Assembly: GCA_030562195.1 (NCBI GenBank)
Contig: CM060199.1
Location: 24,448,338 to 24,512,337, forward strand
Source: Nipponacmea schrenckii
Lineage: Eukaryota; Mollusca; Gastropoda; Lottiidae
Length of the DNA: 64,000 nucleotides
Direction: 5' to 3'
Positions within the stretch are counted from its first letter, which is position 1; each line of letters begins with the position of its first letter. The notes beneath the pieces are model-generated. The model was not told where the DNA came from, searched no databases, and worked only from the letters and a program-made list of their open reading frames with translations. Positions 34,436-45,399 of this stretch are shown in pieces. The position numbers and the translations under genes were made by a program.

Positions 34436-34619
34436 ACTCCCGGTCTCTTTTTTTTCTTTTTTTGTTAACATAATTGAATATAAATATATTTATAAGATAA
34501 GGTTAACTACATGTACCCGAGTCAAGTAGCTACTCCTACAGCAAATTTCGTTGCTGGTGTTAGAAAAATAAAGATCGCACACACAATTCAAGAAAACCAG
34601 CCGATAAATATAAAAATAC

Positions 34620-35323
34620 AAAGCAGAGAACATGCATATTCTGCAAAGGAGCCCATTCATCAATCGAATGCAAAGACGTAATTGAACATTAACAATTATC
34701 AAGAAGAAACAACTATGTTTTAATTGTTTCAGTAGACATAAGATAATTGAATGTCAATGCATATACGACTGTAGATATTGTCACTGTCAACACCATACAT
34801 CACTTTGTCAAAAAGGAAAAGACCGGAAACCAGATCATGAGAAGAAGGACACTGAAACATCAATGATTTACACATCAGCTACACAGGAAATGTCTACTGT
34901 TCTACTGAAAACATCTGTAGCGGAAGTCACATTCAACGGAAATCAAGCCAAGGCAAACATACTCTTTGACGAAGGAGCGCAACGCTCATTTATAAACAAG
35001 GATCTAGCCGACAAACTTAATGTAAAAGTAGAAGAATCAGAAGCATTGAATATCACGTCATTCGGAGACAAAATCACAGGTATTAGAAATCTAGAGAAAA
35101 CTACCATACAACTGAGAGCTACTGACGGAGAATTCATTCCTATCAAAGTATTGATTGTTCCAAACATTGCATCACCGCTTCAAAACCAGAACAGGAAACT
35201 TACACAAAGTATAATTATTTGAGACATTTATTGCTAGCTCATCCTATAACAGATGCTGAATCATTTGAGATATCACTCCTTATTGGAGCTGACTTTTATT
35301 GGAACATATTTCAGGATCAGGTA
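34620..35323 (+). pseudogene. BEL/Pao element 1: nucleocapsid knuckles and A17-type protease
   Basis: Knuckles read CIFCKGAHSSIEC, then CFNCFSRHKIIEC and a CRYCHCQHHTSLC third cluster. The protease frame (34863-35222) has KANILFDEGAQRSFIN, where the family has LFDSGSQRSF, so DSG is changed to DEG. LLIGADFYWNIFQDQV follows in another frame and is cut by a Tigger-like insertion at 35324. Confidence 0.85.
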
Positions 35324-36304
35324 CGGTGTTCCTCACTTAAAACGAACATGCCTATACCGAAAAACCAGTACACGAACAACTTTAAAAGTCCCGTTTTTCA
35401 CTGCACTAATTTCATTGAAAAATAAATGGATAAAACGAAATCGTACCAGCGAATTTTCAGTAATAACGAACGGGAATTGACACTGTGTGTACCAAAATTA
35501 ATGGTTATTACAAACGGATTAGTCATAATTAACCGATAATCTCAATCGACCTTAATCACGGCACTAATTTGTCACACGATTTCATACCTCCCGACTCCCA
35601 CATCGTAACATATTAGTGACTATCAATTATTATTTATCAATTAAACTTACTTAACATTTTGTGTAATCCTTTTGTCCTCATCTGTGCACCCACAGTCGCA
35701 AGATATGAATTTTTTTAACCGGACAAAACAATAAACATACGGCAAAATCATAAATAACGCTCACCATCTTCAAGTGTCATTCGTTTCATCATGGCTACTT
35801 ACAAAAAAACATAAAATTTCGAATCCGATGACGAAATGACGATAGCCTTTAGGTGAATTGAAGAGAAATTGGTACGATACACTAGATACCATAAGCCTGG
35901 AAGAATTTTTAAAAGTCGACGAAGATATTATTACACCGGACAGACCGAGCGACGATGAAATTTTAGAGAGCCTAGAGTGTAATGTCGGTGGAAAATGACA
36001 TCACTCAAGAATCTGACGATGAAGAAGAAATCGTAGACAATGAAGTTGTCATCATTTGCGGACGCTTTTCAAAATTTAAGCACGGTACAAAAATGCATGA
36101 TTATAATTTATGTGAATTTGTAATAAATTATGTTCTAAAAGTCTAGTACTATTTAAAGCTGTGATCATTCTTTTTCTTTGGGATGGTATTGGGCAATTTT
36201 GACTTTATCCAAGATGGCAGACATAGAAAATGATATAATGAATTTCGGCTATAACGAACTAATTTGTTCGGTCCCGTATGATTCGTTATAGCCAGGTTTC
36301 ACTG
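35324..36304. mobile_element. Tigger/pogo-like DNA element inserted in BEL 1
   Basis: The right end read inward is CAGTGAAACCTGGCTATAAC, a Tigger-type TIR; the left end CGGTGTTCCTCACTTAAAAC is a diverged partner after TA. The interior near 35897-36060 encodes SLEEFLKVDEDIITPDRPSD and DEILESL, then acidic runs, resembling the acidic C-terminus of Tigger transposases. The host frame resumes right after it with SPTAVSSELGYLLPS, the expected continuation of the BEL protease region. Confidence 0.75.
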
Positions 36305-36888
36305 AAATTCGCAGATAAAGCCCAACTGCCGTAAGTTCCGAGTTGGGATACCTACTGCCCAGTAAAGACAAATCTTCTTCAATGATGAACGTTTTAATAT
36401 CACACAATCAAACAAACTATGACTTAGAGAATTCTGCAAATTAGAGAACATTGGAATTGATCCGAAGGAAACCAAAATATCTAATGAAATGTCAAGCAAC
36501 ATGGAGTAATTCGTAGAAACTTCAATATCAAAGGAGCACAGAAAATATGTGTCAAAATCACCCTGGAAAGAAAACTGTCCGGAATTGCTGACAAATCAAG
36601 AAATTGTCAAAGAAGAACAGAGAATTTAATTCAATGCATTTCAAAAGATCAAAACGTGTATGAAAATATAATTGCCGATCAGGAAGTTAGAGGCTTTATT
36701 TAGAAATAAACACAGATTAAAACACAAATAATGGAATTCAGGTGACCACACCAATTAGAATTGTTTACAATTGTAGTTGTAAAGCCAGCAATTTGAGTCC
36801 CAGTTTAAATGAATGTTTAGCGGATTACCCCCCTGTGATGAATGAACTTATAAACAGAATGGAGAAATATGCAGTCATAGCTGACATA
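36305..36888 (+). pseudogene. BEL/Pao element 1: protease-RT connector and RT start
   Basis: TAVSSELGYLLPS, then NLENIGIDPKETK, KYVSKSPWKENCPELLTNQE and the RT start TPIRIVYNCSCKASN, SPSLNECLADYPPV and AVIADI. The family has VxDxSxK, SLNDCLxxGPxL and ADIEKAFLQ here. The frame breaks at the tandem-core insertion that follows. Confidence 0.85.
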
Positions 36889-37523
36889 TACAAGCAGATA
36901 CCTAGCAAAATACGCCCACTTTAAAATATATTTTCTGTTTTAACACAGGCAGAAACTCTAACATTATTTAGGTCTAATCCAAGTTTTCATCAATATAAAT
37001 GTTCACACCAAATTTGATTCAAATCAGATGAAACCTAATCTCCCATTGTATTTACTAGCTACTTTTGGACTAAGTCAAGGGCAATAACTCAAATATAGTT
37101 CATCAAAAAATAGTAAATTTCTTTCAAATCAGATGAAAACTGTATTGTCTATCGCAATGAAAAGTCAATTTTGCAGTGTTTTGACTTAGTCAAGTGCAAA
37201 ACCTCAAAAACAGTTTAAAAAAAAATTGTCAATTTCGTACTTGACCAAGATCTCATCAACTTCAATGATCACACCACATTTCATTAAAATCAGATGAAAT
37301 AGTTGTCTCTGTGGTGTTCACAAGTCTGTTTCGACGTGTTTTGACTAAGTCAAGGGCAATAATTCCAAAAACGTCCAAGATCTCATCAATATCACAGGAA
37401 GTTTCATTCAAATCCATTGAAAACTGCAGTCTCTATTGCGTTCACAAGCAATTGTGGATGGACAGACCAACGGATAGGGGTGACAACAATATATGACCAC
37501 ATAATAATGTGGTCTTATAAAAA
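36889..37523 (-). mobile_element. Reversed tandem-core element inserted in the BEL 1 RT
   Basis: Right terminus first (AGATACCTAGCAAAATACGC, the inverse of the family's GGGCGTAT...GCTATCT end), then about three reversed cores, a GGACAGACC tract and the reversed left end with its hairpin (GACCACATAATAATGTGGTC) and TATAAAAA. It sits exactly inside the codons for AD-I-x-KAFLQ: GACATA on the left and AAGGCATTTTTGCAA on the right. Confidence 0.8.
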
Positions 37524-38088
37524 GGCATTTTTGCAAAAAGAATTAGATCGTAAAAATAGAGATGTTACAAGATTTTACTGGTTAGAAAATCTGACAGACC
37601 CAAACAGCAAGTTAATTACCTATCAATTTAGAGTGGTGCTTTTTGGAACAGTTTGTTCGCCGTTTCTACTGAGTGCAACATTGTTAAAACATTTTAAAGA
37701 AAATCCATCAACAACATCAGCCAAATTACAGAGAAAGTTGTATGTAGATAACGCATTAACCATTAACCGGAAACAACTGCTTTCCGACGCAGGCTTCAAC
37801 TTGAGATCTTGGAACTCAAAACAGCGACAAGTTACCTATCAATTTAGAGTGGTGCTTTTTGGAACAGTTTGTTCGCCGTTTCTACTGAGTGCAACATTGT
37901 TAAAACATTTTAAAGAAAATCCATCAACAACATCAGCCAAATTACAGAGAAAGTTGTATGTAGATAACGCATTAACCATTAACCGGAAACAACTGCTTTC
38001 CGACGCAGGCTTCAACTTGAGATCTTGGAACTCAAAACAGCGACAAGTTGATGGACATAGAAAACAAAGACAAAACAGTGGACAGTGA
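37524..38088 (+). pseudogene. BEL/Pao element 1: RT palm with 216-bp duplication
   Basis: KAFLQKELDRKNRDVTRFYW, then FRVVLFGTVCSPFLLSATLL and the palm LYVDNALTI (YVDN instead of the more common YVDD), followed by LLSDAGFNLRSWNSK. The block from about ITYQFRV to SKQRQ appears twice in frame. Confidence 0.9.
37616..38049 (+). repeat. 216-bp in-frame tandem duplication in BEL 1 RT
   Basis: TTACCTATCAATTTAGAG occurs at 37616 and 37832, 216 bp (72 codons) apart. The copies look identical by eye and end at CGACAAGTT. Break points share TT. Each copy contains the RT catalytic YVDN. Confidence 0.95.
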
Positions 38089-39289
38089 TCAAAATGTATT
38101 GGGTATCCTTGGGACATGAAATCAGACAACATAATGTTTCAAAAGTTGAGTTTTGACAGAAAACGGAAACTGTAAGGTAAAAAAACAAGAAGTATTTAGC
38201 CAGTCATCAAGATCTTTGATCCGCTTGGATTAATTTCGCCAATTACAGTGAAATCGAAGGTATTTATGAAAAATCTTTGGAGAGAACATATCAATTGGGA
38301 TGATATTCTACCACATAAACTACAAGATGAGTGAAGGTCAATTGCAAAAGAAATTGAAGTAGCGACAACAATGGAAATATCTAGAAAACTTACAGCTAAC
38401 TACAGAAACTTGTGAAACTTCTATTCATATTTTCACAGATTCCAGCCAACAAGCTTATGGAGCATGTGCCTCTCTAGTGCAAGGGTATACGTCAAATCTA
38501 ATAATATAAAAAAAATTGAGTGGCACCAATGAAAACCATTTTGTCTAGAACTCATGGGACCATTAGTAGGGGCTCGTTTAGCAAAACATTTACAAGGATT
38601 TATGGATATTCAAAAACAAGTCAAATAGTGTTGAGTTGGATGTCTTCATCAAAAACTTTGCCAATATTTGTATCTAATCGTATCAAATAGATCAAATCAT
38701 TAGAAGGAACTAGTGAATGGAGATATTGCCCAAACGACTGTAACCTTGCAGATTGCCTTACACGAGGACTGACTGCAGAACAACATGCTTGATTGAATTG
38801 CACGATTGCACATATTCAACAAAATTATTGGATTCCATGAAATAGACAGTGGAAAAAAACAACATCTTTAAAGTACTAGGATGTTCATTTGTGAATATAG
38901 ACACTCTTCAGACCATAGTCACAGAAATTGAGAGCATGTTGAACAATCGACCGATAACTTATATTTTGACAGACATTAGTGACCCACAACCACTTACACC
39001 GTCACATTTACTCAACGGGAGAAGACTCGACACGATGGCTTATCCGACCAATCAAAAGCAGGAGAAGTGCAACAACCTTACACATTCTAAGAGTAATAAA
39101 CAGTTTAAGAGACAACAAGCAATTATTGAACACTTTCGTTCAAGATGGAGTAATGAAAGCCAGAGCTTCTGGCCCCTGGACCCATAACCAAATCTCACTC
39201 CTTGGGAACATTCTAGGTTGAGAGGTCTGTACAAAAGTAATGATATAAGCAGTTTGATACTGCAGTTATGTAGCTAGCTGTTAATAGAA
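38089..39289 (+). pseudogene. BEL/Pao element 1: RNase H remnant and integrase C-terminus
   Basis: RNase H pieces include IFTDSSQQAYGACASLVQ (FxDxSxxAYG) and EWRYCPNDCNLADCLTRGLT (the NPADxxTRG type end). The integrase core is absent. 38849-39187 encodes FKVLGCSFVNIDTLQTIVTE, LNNRPITYI and DPQPLTPSHLLNGRRLDTM, the conserved BEL integrase C-terminal region. No 3' LTR with TG...CA ends was recognised before family X resumes at about 39290. Confidence 0.85.
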
Positions 39290-40035
39290 GCTAATTGGGA
39301 AAAATTCATTTACCCTTGTATTGTGCAAAAATACAACTTTAAGTTGTAACACCAATATCAGGAAATAGTTGTCAATAGCAAGTCACCTTTCATAGTTGTT
39401 TTGTAATAAAAATTTTCCACTGCACCTTATGTTGGTACTATTTAATTTCATAATAAAATCCATTTTAGTCACGTAGTTATTGTTTCTAATCTCTCATGTT
39501 GGTATTATTGAGTTGTTATTCAGAATCATGTATGAAAATTATTAAGTTGAAAGGCTATTCTAATCAATAAATTTTGATGGTACTGAGGATGATATTCTAT
39601 TGGATGAAAAATGTGCAATTAAACGGAGACGTATTGAAGAAGATATCATTGACAGGAATTTGAAGGGCTTACGGTAAATGACTTGGTGTAAGACTAATAG
39701 GCCCCATTGCACTTATAAAAATAATGCGAATTATAATCATGATATTGCGTCAGTTCCTTTTGTGTGAATACTTAATTATTATACTAAGTGATAAATTTTT
39801 ACACGACATTATTGAGATACCGCACTATTCAATAACGGTATTCACAGGATCCGGTATTTTTAATGCTACAGACGGTACCGAGGATGATATTCTACTTTAA
39901 GAAAAAATGTGCAATTACCTGGTAAACGTAGACGTATTGACAGGAATTCGAAGGGCTTACAGTAACTGACTTGATGTTAGACTAATAGGCCCAAATAAAA
40001 AATACCGGTAATCATGATATTGCGTAAGTTCCTTT
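39290..40035 (+). mobile_element. Family X copy downstream of BEL 1
   Basis: Starts at AAAATTCATTTACCC, about 80 bp inside the X left end, and includes the GAAATAGTTGTCAATAG block and two exon-like cassettes (about 39590 and 39873). It breaks off near 40035, so the right half is missing. Same orientation as the upstream copy. Confidence 0.75.
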
Positions 40036-40253
40036 TCTATTGAACGCACTGCTTATTTTTCGAAATGTTTTGTTTTTTTTTTTGGTTTTTCTTTGTGAAA
40101 TCTGCTCAGAGTGCCCAACCAAAGCTACAAGTGTCACATACACACTGTTAAAATTTCTCCCGCAAACACCAGCAGACTGAATCATTTGAATATATTTTTA
40201 TGCCATTTTATCCAACCTGATATAACATACCAAGCTATGACTAACTTTATATT

Positions 40254-40320
40254 TTTTTATACGCCCACATTAAAAAGTGTGCGTATATTGCCATCACCCA
40301 TCAAATATATATTGCTATAT
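40254..40320 (+). repeat. Tandem-core left-end stub
   Basis: TTTTTTATACGCCCACATT and the pairing GTGTGCGTATATTGCC form the usual left-end hairpin, but no cores follow. It lies just beyond the 3' end of the minus-strand THAP gene. Confidence 0.65.
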
Positions 40321-40464
40321 TGCCATCAAACTTGGCGAATCTTAATTTTCAACTGATCTCTTAAAAAAGCAGTGTATCGCCTTCCAGCTTAATTGTATCT
40401 AGCTTTCACATATTTTTCACAAACAGCCTTGATCAGTAAAACTATGTGATTATTCAATCCATCA

Positions 40465-42925
40465 TTATCCATCCAACATATGACTACTGATAGAAGTGAA
40501 AATGGGCTTATTTATGTACAGATGCAAAATAGAATTTGTAAGTTTGAGACATTCAGTATTAGTGAGAGATGTGCACTTACCAGTAATATTGTATAGAAAT
40601 ATTTTTTCACACTGAAGACAAATATTAATAACATCATTTGACTGTGCTGTCAAAGATCCAAGAGATTTCAATGTAATTAAAGAATGCATATCATTACAAT
40701 TATCATCAACAAGTGCAGAACAACATACTTCACAATGAATTTGCTTTTTAAGCTGATGGACAACAAACCCAGCAATATAAACTACAATTTTACTAGAACA
40801 GATCGACAAATGTGAATTATATGACAAGGCAACAAAATCTGGGTTTTCAAGAATATCTATAGTTGTATTGTCAGGTAACATTTTGGTCTTATCTGATGAT
40901 AAATTAGTCTGTTGAACAGGTGATACATTGGGATTTTTGATATAAGAAGAGGATGCAGTTAATATACTTATATGTGTCAGAGGAATAGCATTACCACGAA
41001 TACAATCTTGAATATCATTATGACAAAGGAGTTTCATGTTTCATTTACAAGTTGGATTATTATTGCACCCACCCATGCTTCTAATTTGACCAAATAACAA
41101 TTCAATGTGGTCCTGACTAAACTTATAAGTAAGTATGAAATTAAGGTTGTACAATTTTGATAGCCATGATAGATAGTCATTAAATATGTTAATTAAACCA
41201 TCGATACATAACAAAAATCCAACAAATCCTATTTTTTTTGAGACATCAATAATTTTTTTACCATTTCTAGATTCAGTTAGAGAAAGAATATATGCTTTGA
41301 TTTCATACAGAAAGGAAAAGTATTCAACATAATTTGTTTCCTGAATTGGACGTTTAAAACCAAAAGATCTCAAATTTCTAGAATTGAATATATCAAATAA
41401 ATTATTAGGATACTTAATAAATTTAATAGTCTCTGAACACTCTGTAAACTTTTCTAAACCCTCTTTCTCCAGGAACTCCAAAGCACTGGCAACAGAACTG
41501 CTAAAAGTTTGAACTGCAAGCTTAACATTCATCTTCTTCTTATACCAATTGATATGAGCGGATCTCAACTTATTTCTTCCTGTTGAAATTCATTAAGATT
41601 TTTGATGTACTGCCACCTGATGACACCAGTATTACTGTGTATAGAGCCTTTGTCTGCCAAGGTGTTCCGCACCAATTTAAACATATGACTAGGATCAAGA
41701 AAGACATGCACTGCATCTCCAGAAACAGGATGAGGAAAGAAAGACTTCATGTTCACAGGTTCATGGACATCCATCTGAAGGCAGTTCAACATGGTCAAAT
41801 TTGCAGATGCACCATCTATTATAAGTGAAACCACTTTAACACCCATTGCGTCCAAGTGCTCAATACAGCCGAGGATCAAGCTTTTCCTCTCTTCACCACC
41901 TAAACAATCAATTAGAAAGTAGGCTACTGGAAGCTTCCAGGAAGACTTCAGGCAAACAAATCATGAAGACATGAGCCTCTTAAGCAATTGGTAATGAGTC
42001 ACTGTCCAACTCTGTCCCCATATCTATAAAGCCGTGATATCTTGAACCATCAAATTCTACCTGCTTTCGGATAGCCATTTCATCCATGAGAAGGGAACAA
42101 ACAACTTCAGAGCCCTCAGCCTTGGACCTTGTTTTTGGAGCTTCAAAAGCATAGGACGAGAATCCAGGCTTGTCACCAACAGAACTGTACCAATTACTAA
42201 TTGTTCTTGGACAGGGCAGACACGTGTCAAAAGATTTCCTCACATAATTGTAAGCTCTCGGTGAGTAAAAATGAAGAGTCAGGGCAAAGCTTCTCAACTC
42301 AGGGGAATAACTAACTGGCAATGTTCTTCCCTTAACCTTACACATTTGTCTCTTTAATAAGTCTTTAACTCCACCACTGCTGATATTCAAAACATCCAGA
42401 CTATTGGTGCTCAAATCGTTTCGTTTCTTGAGGTCAGTTAACACACCTTTCAATTCTGCGTTTTTTTGGTAAGTCGTCTTTTTGTTTGATGGAGAATCTT
42501 TATTTTTTTTCTTGAGCTTTCTAATCTTTCCTCAGTTTCTTTCAGTTTTCTTTTGAGCACGGCTTTTGATGGTGACTCTTTCTGTTCATCGTGAGTAGTG
42601 GGCACAATTATATTTGTACAAGGCTCTTCGGGTTGGGGCTGTTCATTTTTCCGTTCTATTAAGATAGACGTAATTTCAAGTTCGTCATCTTCATTTGGAT
42701 GTGATCTGACAATAAGGAGGTTTTCTGGTCTTCTGACCACTTAACAAGTGATCAGGAAATTCAAATACACTTGGCACAACTCCAGGTTTGAGCCTCACCT
42801 TTACAATAGAAGTTCTGTCAAAATCATCCTCTTTAAAATGCTGGCTGCATAAAACACTGTATTTGAAGTCTTTCCTTTTCGTTGCAATGATCCATTTCTG
42901 ACGTAAGGCATCATCCTTGGGAAAC
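40465..42925 (-). pseudogene. P-element/THAP9-like transposase body, several lesions
   Basis: From 42925 the minus strand completes the THAP finger (CSQHF, KPGVVPSVF) and enters a coiled coil (KRKLKETEERLESSRKKIKI). It then carries the P-type transposase: PRTISNWYSS, CSLLMDEMAIRKQV (first Asp), VVSLIIDGASANLTML (second Asp), HVFLDPSHMFKLVRN, AHINWYKKKMNVKLAVQTFS and SQDHIELLFGQIR (Glu), GGCNNNPTC. Lesions are a frameshift near 42745, one in a seven-A run near 42460, a stop and shift near 41900-41980, a shift near 41568 and an in-frame TGA at 41040. The tail (40465-41037) has Cys clusters. The DDE residues remain but the gene is broken. It could be a transposon or a decayed host THAP9-like gene. 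Confidence 0.88.
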
Positions 42926-44111
42926 CTAAAATGAAAATAACAGGATCATTAAAATCTGTATGGTTGAAACACAACAGGATTATTTGAAATTTGACGCTGA
43001 ACTTTTAAACAATTGTAATTTTGAAGAAATCAATCCTAAACTGCAAAGAAATCTACATCCAATGTGGCGGGGAGGGGGGTGCAATGGCAGAGCGGGGCAG
43101 TGTGTGTAGGGTTGGGGGTGGTTCGATGAGTGAACTTTGATAGGGCACATTCTGACATAAGAAGTGGAGGAAAGAATATCCCATAGCGTTCTATGGTCTC
43201 CCCTAGACATTTTGAACACCAAAACCACTTCAAATGGAGCATTTAGGGTATTAAATTTTAAATATTTGATTTGGATTTAGGCTTAGTCTCTACTTTGCTC
43301 ATAAAATTTCCTAGATCCAAATCAATTATTTAAAACTTAATACCCTAGCCTACTAGACTGCAATTAATAAGGGAAAGTAATGATGTCTCAAATTTAAGGG
43401 GGAGGGGAGAGGGCCTGTTATTTGAATGTTCATTGAATCGATCATGTTTTCCATATATTCTCTAGCTCTTTTCTACAAAATGGTCTCCCCTAGACATTTT
43501 GAACACCAAAACCACTTCAAATGGAGCATTTAGGGTATTAAATTTTAAATATTTGATTTGGATTTAGGCTTAGTCTCTACTTCGCTCCTAAAATTTCCTA
43601 GATCCAAATCAAATATTTAAAACTTAATACCCTAGCCTACTAGACTGCAATTAATAAGGGAAAGTAACGATGTCTCAAATTTAAGGGGGAGGGGAGAGGG
43701 CCTGTTATTTGAATATTCATTGAATCGATCATGTTTTCCATATATTCTCTAGGACTTTTCTACAAAATGGAACTCAAACAAATATTAGAAAATCCCATAG
43801 TTCTAGAAGTAAACTAACTATGATAAATCAATAGTGTGGGCGCCGCCATCTTGGATTGTTTGGGGTGGGGAATAGAAACGGAGGCCGTAATCTCTGCTTG
43901 GCGAGAAGAATATGCAATTTATGTCTTCCTGTTCCAAAATATGTCTGCTGCCAGTGATCACTTAAGGAAAAGGAATGTCCAGACCAATGGTTTTATTTCA
44001 CAGTTTGATTTTGATTGCACGAAACCAGCGGGAAATGCATCCATTTTTTGTTTAGGCCTATACATAAAATTATTTCCTGGTCTTATATTATAACAGAAAA
44101 AAGAAACTCAC
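42926..44111 (-). other. THAP gene intron 1 with a 287-bp tandem duplication
   Basis: The stretch between the two THAP exons is non-coding. It holds the tandem duplication at 43195-43768 and a GCCGCCATCTTGG motif (43845-43857, YY1-like). Short open frames at 42980-43242 and 43836-44093 do not resemble known proteins. Confidence 0.6.
43195..43768. repeat. 287-bp tandem duplication with internal hairpin
   Basis: ATGGTCTCCCCTAGAC occurs at 43193 and 43480, 287 bp apart; the copies differ at a few bases. The break points share ATGG. Each unit contains a near-perfect 32-bp stem: AGGGTATTAAATTTTAAATA with its inverse ending TTAATACCCT, around a loop of about 40 bases. Confidence 0.92.
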
Positions 44112-44185
44112 GTGTGAAAAGTAATTGAACCGTTAGTGTTCCTGTCCGACCTTTTTGTGCAGGCGTATCCCGAGCATGCTGGCAT
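44112..44185 (-). CDS. THAP-domain exon 1
   Basis: ATG at 44185 opens MPACSGYACTKRSDRNTNG and ends ITFH plus two bases at a GTGAGT donor (44111-44106). It joins to the exon at 42925 behind a TTTTCATTTTAG acceptor to give HTFPKDD, the expected THAP continuation. Ligands are Cys4 and Cys9 here, Cys51 and His54 in exon 2; Pro27, Trp36 and the VVPSVF box (the AVPTIF equivalent) are also present. The zinc-finger DNA-binding domain is therefore intact across a 1.2-kb intron, while the transposase downstream is not. Confidence 0.85.
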
Positions 44186-44283
44186 CGTGGGCCTCCAAAA
44201 ATACAGCAGCAAAATAATCTCAACAAGCCTTGCAAGCCATAAGGATAACGTCGACGACGTCTTCTTGGGCCGATCGACGTCAA

Positions 44284-44312
44284 GGAGGCGGGGCTTCACA
44301 AAGGTGACGTCA
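44284..44312 (-). promoter_or_regulatory. CRE and GC-box cluster upstream of the THAP gene
   Basis: TGACGTCA, a perfect CRE, lies at 44305-44312, and GGAGGCGGGGC, a GC box, at 44284-44294, 100-130 bases upstream of the minus-strand ATG. Their position fits a CRE/Sp1-type promoter for the THAP gene. A GACGTC core recurs near 44257 and 44276. No TATA box is seen. Function is inference. Confidence 0.4.
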
Positions 44313-44341
44313 CTTCATCTCCAGTCTATTATTACTCGAAG

Positions 44342-45110
44342 GTGGAGGACTTAAAAAGGGAAGCAAGTGAGTCTAATTTTTATCGTCTACAAACAATTCA
44401 TCAATATTTGCAAACAAAATATGATCTATTGAAAACATCTGAGTACACAATCATTAATGCTTGTGAAACTGACAATATTGAACATGAATTAGAAGAGGCA
44501 GATGAACTTCTCCTCCGTATTTTGGACACAATAAGAGATATAGAAATCATTATCAAAAAGAAAGACGCAAGGCCTTTTGAAAGAGGCATTTCACATAACA
44601 TTCAATTGCAACCAGAGCAAGTGAACTCAAACAACATGAACATACAAGATGACACGGGTAACGATTCAAATTAATCAAAGTCAACTACAAGGACACAAAT
44701 TCTATCAACTTCAGCAACTCCAAATGACCTTACTGTAAACACAACAACACCACCCAATTTAACAACTGAAACAAAATCATTCCAAAAGACCCTAAATCAA
44801 GATGTACCAAGAATTCACAACCAAGTTCGACCAAAATTGCCCAAAATATCTCTTCCACAGTTCAATGGAAATGTTACAAAATTTAAAATTTTTTGGGACT
44901 CATTTGACAATGCCATAAACAATATGTCGACAATAGACAAATTCAATTATTCAAAGATACTTCTGGATAGTCGAGCCATACAGGGATTGACATTGTCCGA
45001 AGCGAATTATGAAACCGCTTTGGACAAATTCGGAAAGACTCAAAAAATCATTAAATTACCATTTTGTAATGACTTCAATTATAAAGCATCACAACTAAGA
45101 AATGCATGAT
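44342..45110 (+). pseudogene. BEL/Pao element 2: Gag
   Basis: Frame 44342-44674 is an acidic, helical N-terminal Gag (EELEEADELLLRILDTI type). After a stop the capsid-like region continues at 44837-45109: LPKISLPQFNGNVTKFKIFW, then SFDNAINNMSTIDKFNYSKI, the DUF1759 signature shared with BEL 1. No primer-binding site or LTR is seen upstream, where the sequence abuts the THAP promoter. Confidence 0.85.
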
Positions 45111-45399
45111 ATTGTTAGTGTCAACGTTCGTGGCTTAGAGCTGCTCAATATGGTAGCTTTTTGATACCGATTTTAATGGAAAAAATGCCACCTATGTACA
45201 ATTGCAAATAGCACGTGTGTCATCAAGGACGTTTGGGAATTAGATGAATTGTTGGAGGTGATCAAGACTGAGGTCGAGGCACGAGAGAGACAGTTCGCGT
45301 TAAACCAAAAACTGACTATCAGGCTACTGGTAAACAATAATGATAATAAGAAAAAAAAAGAAAGAAAAAAAGAATAAATCAAAAATACAAGAGACCTAC

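Noticed and set aside
43836..44093. Protein-coding gene on the + strand
   Set aside because: Lies within the THAP intron, no homology and no supporting splice or promoter pattern in that direction.
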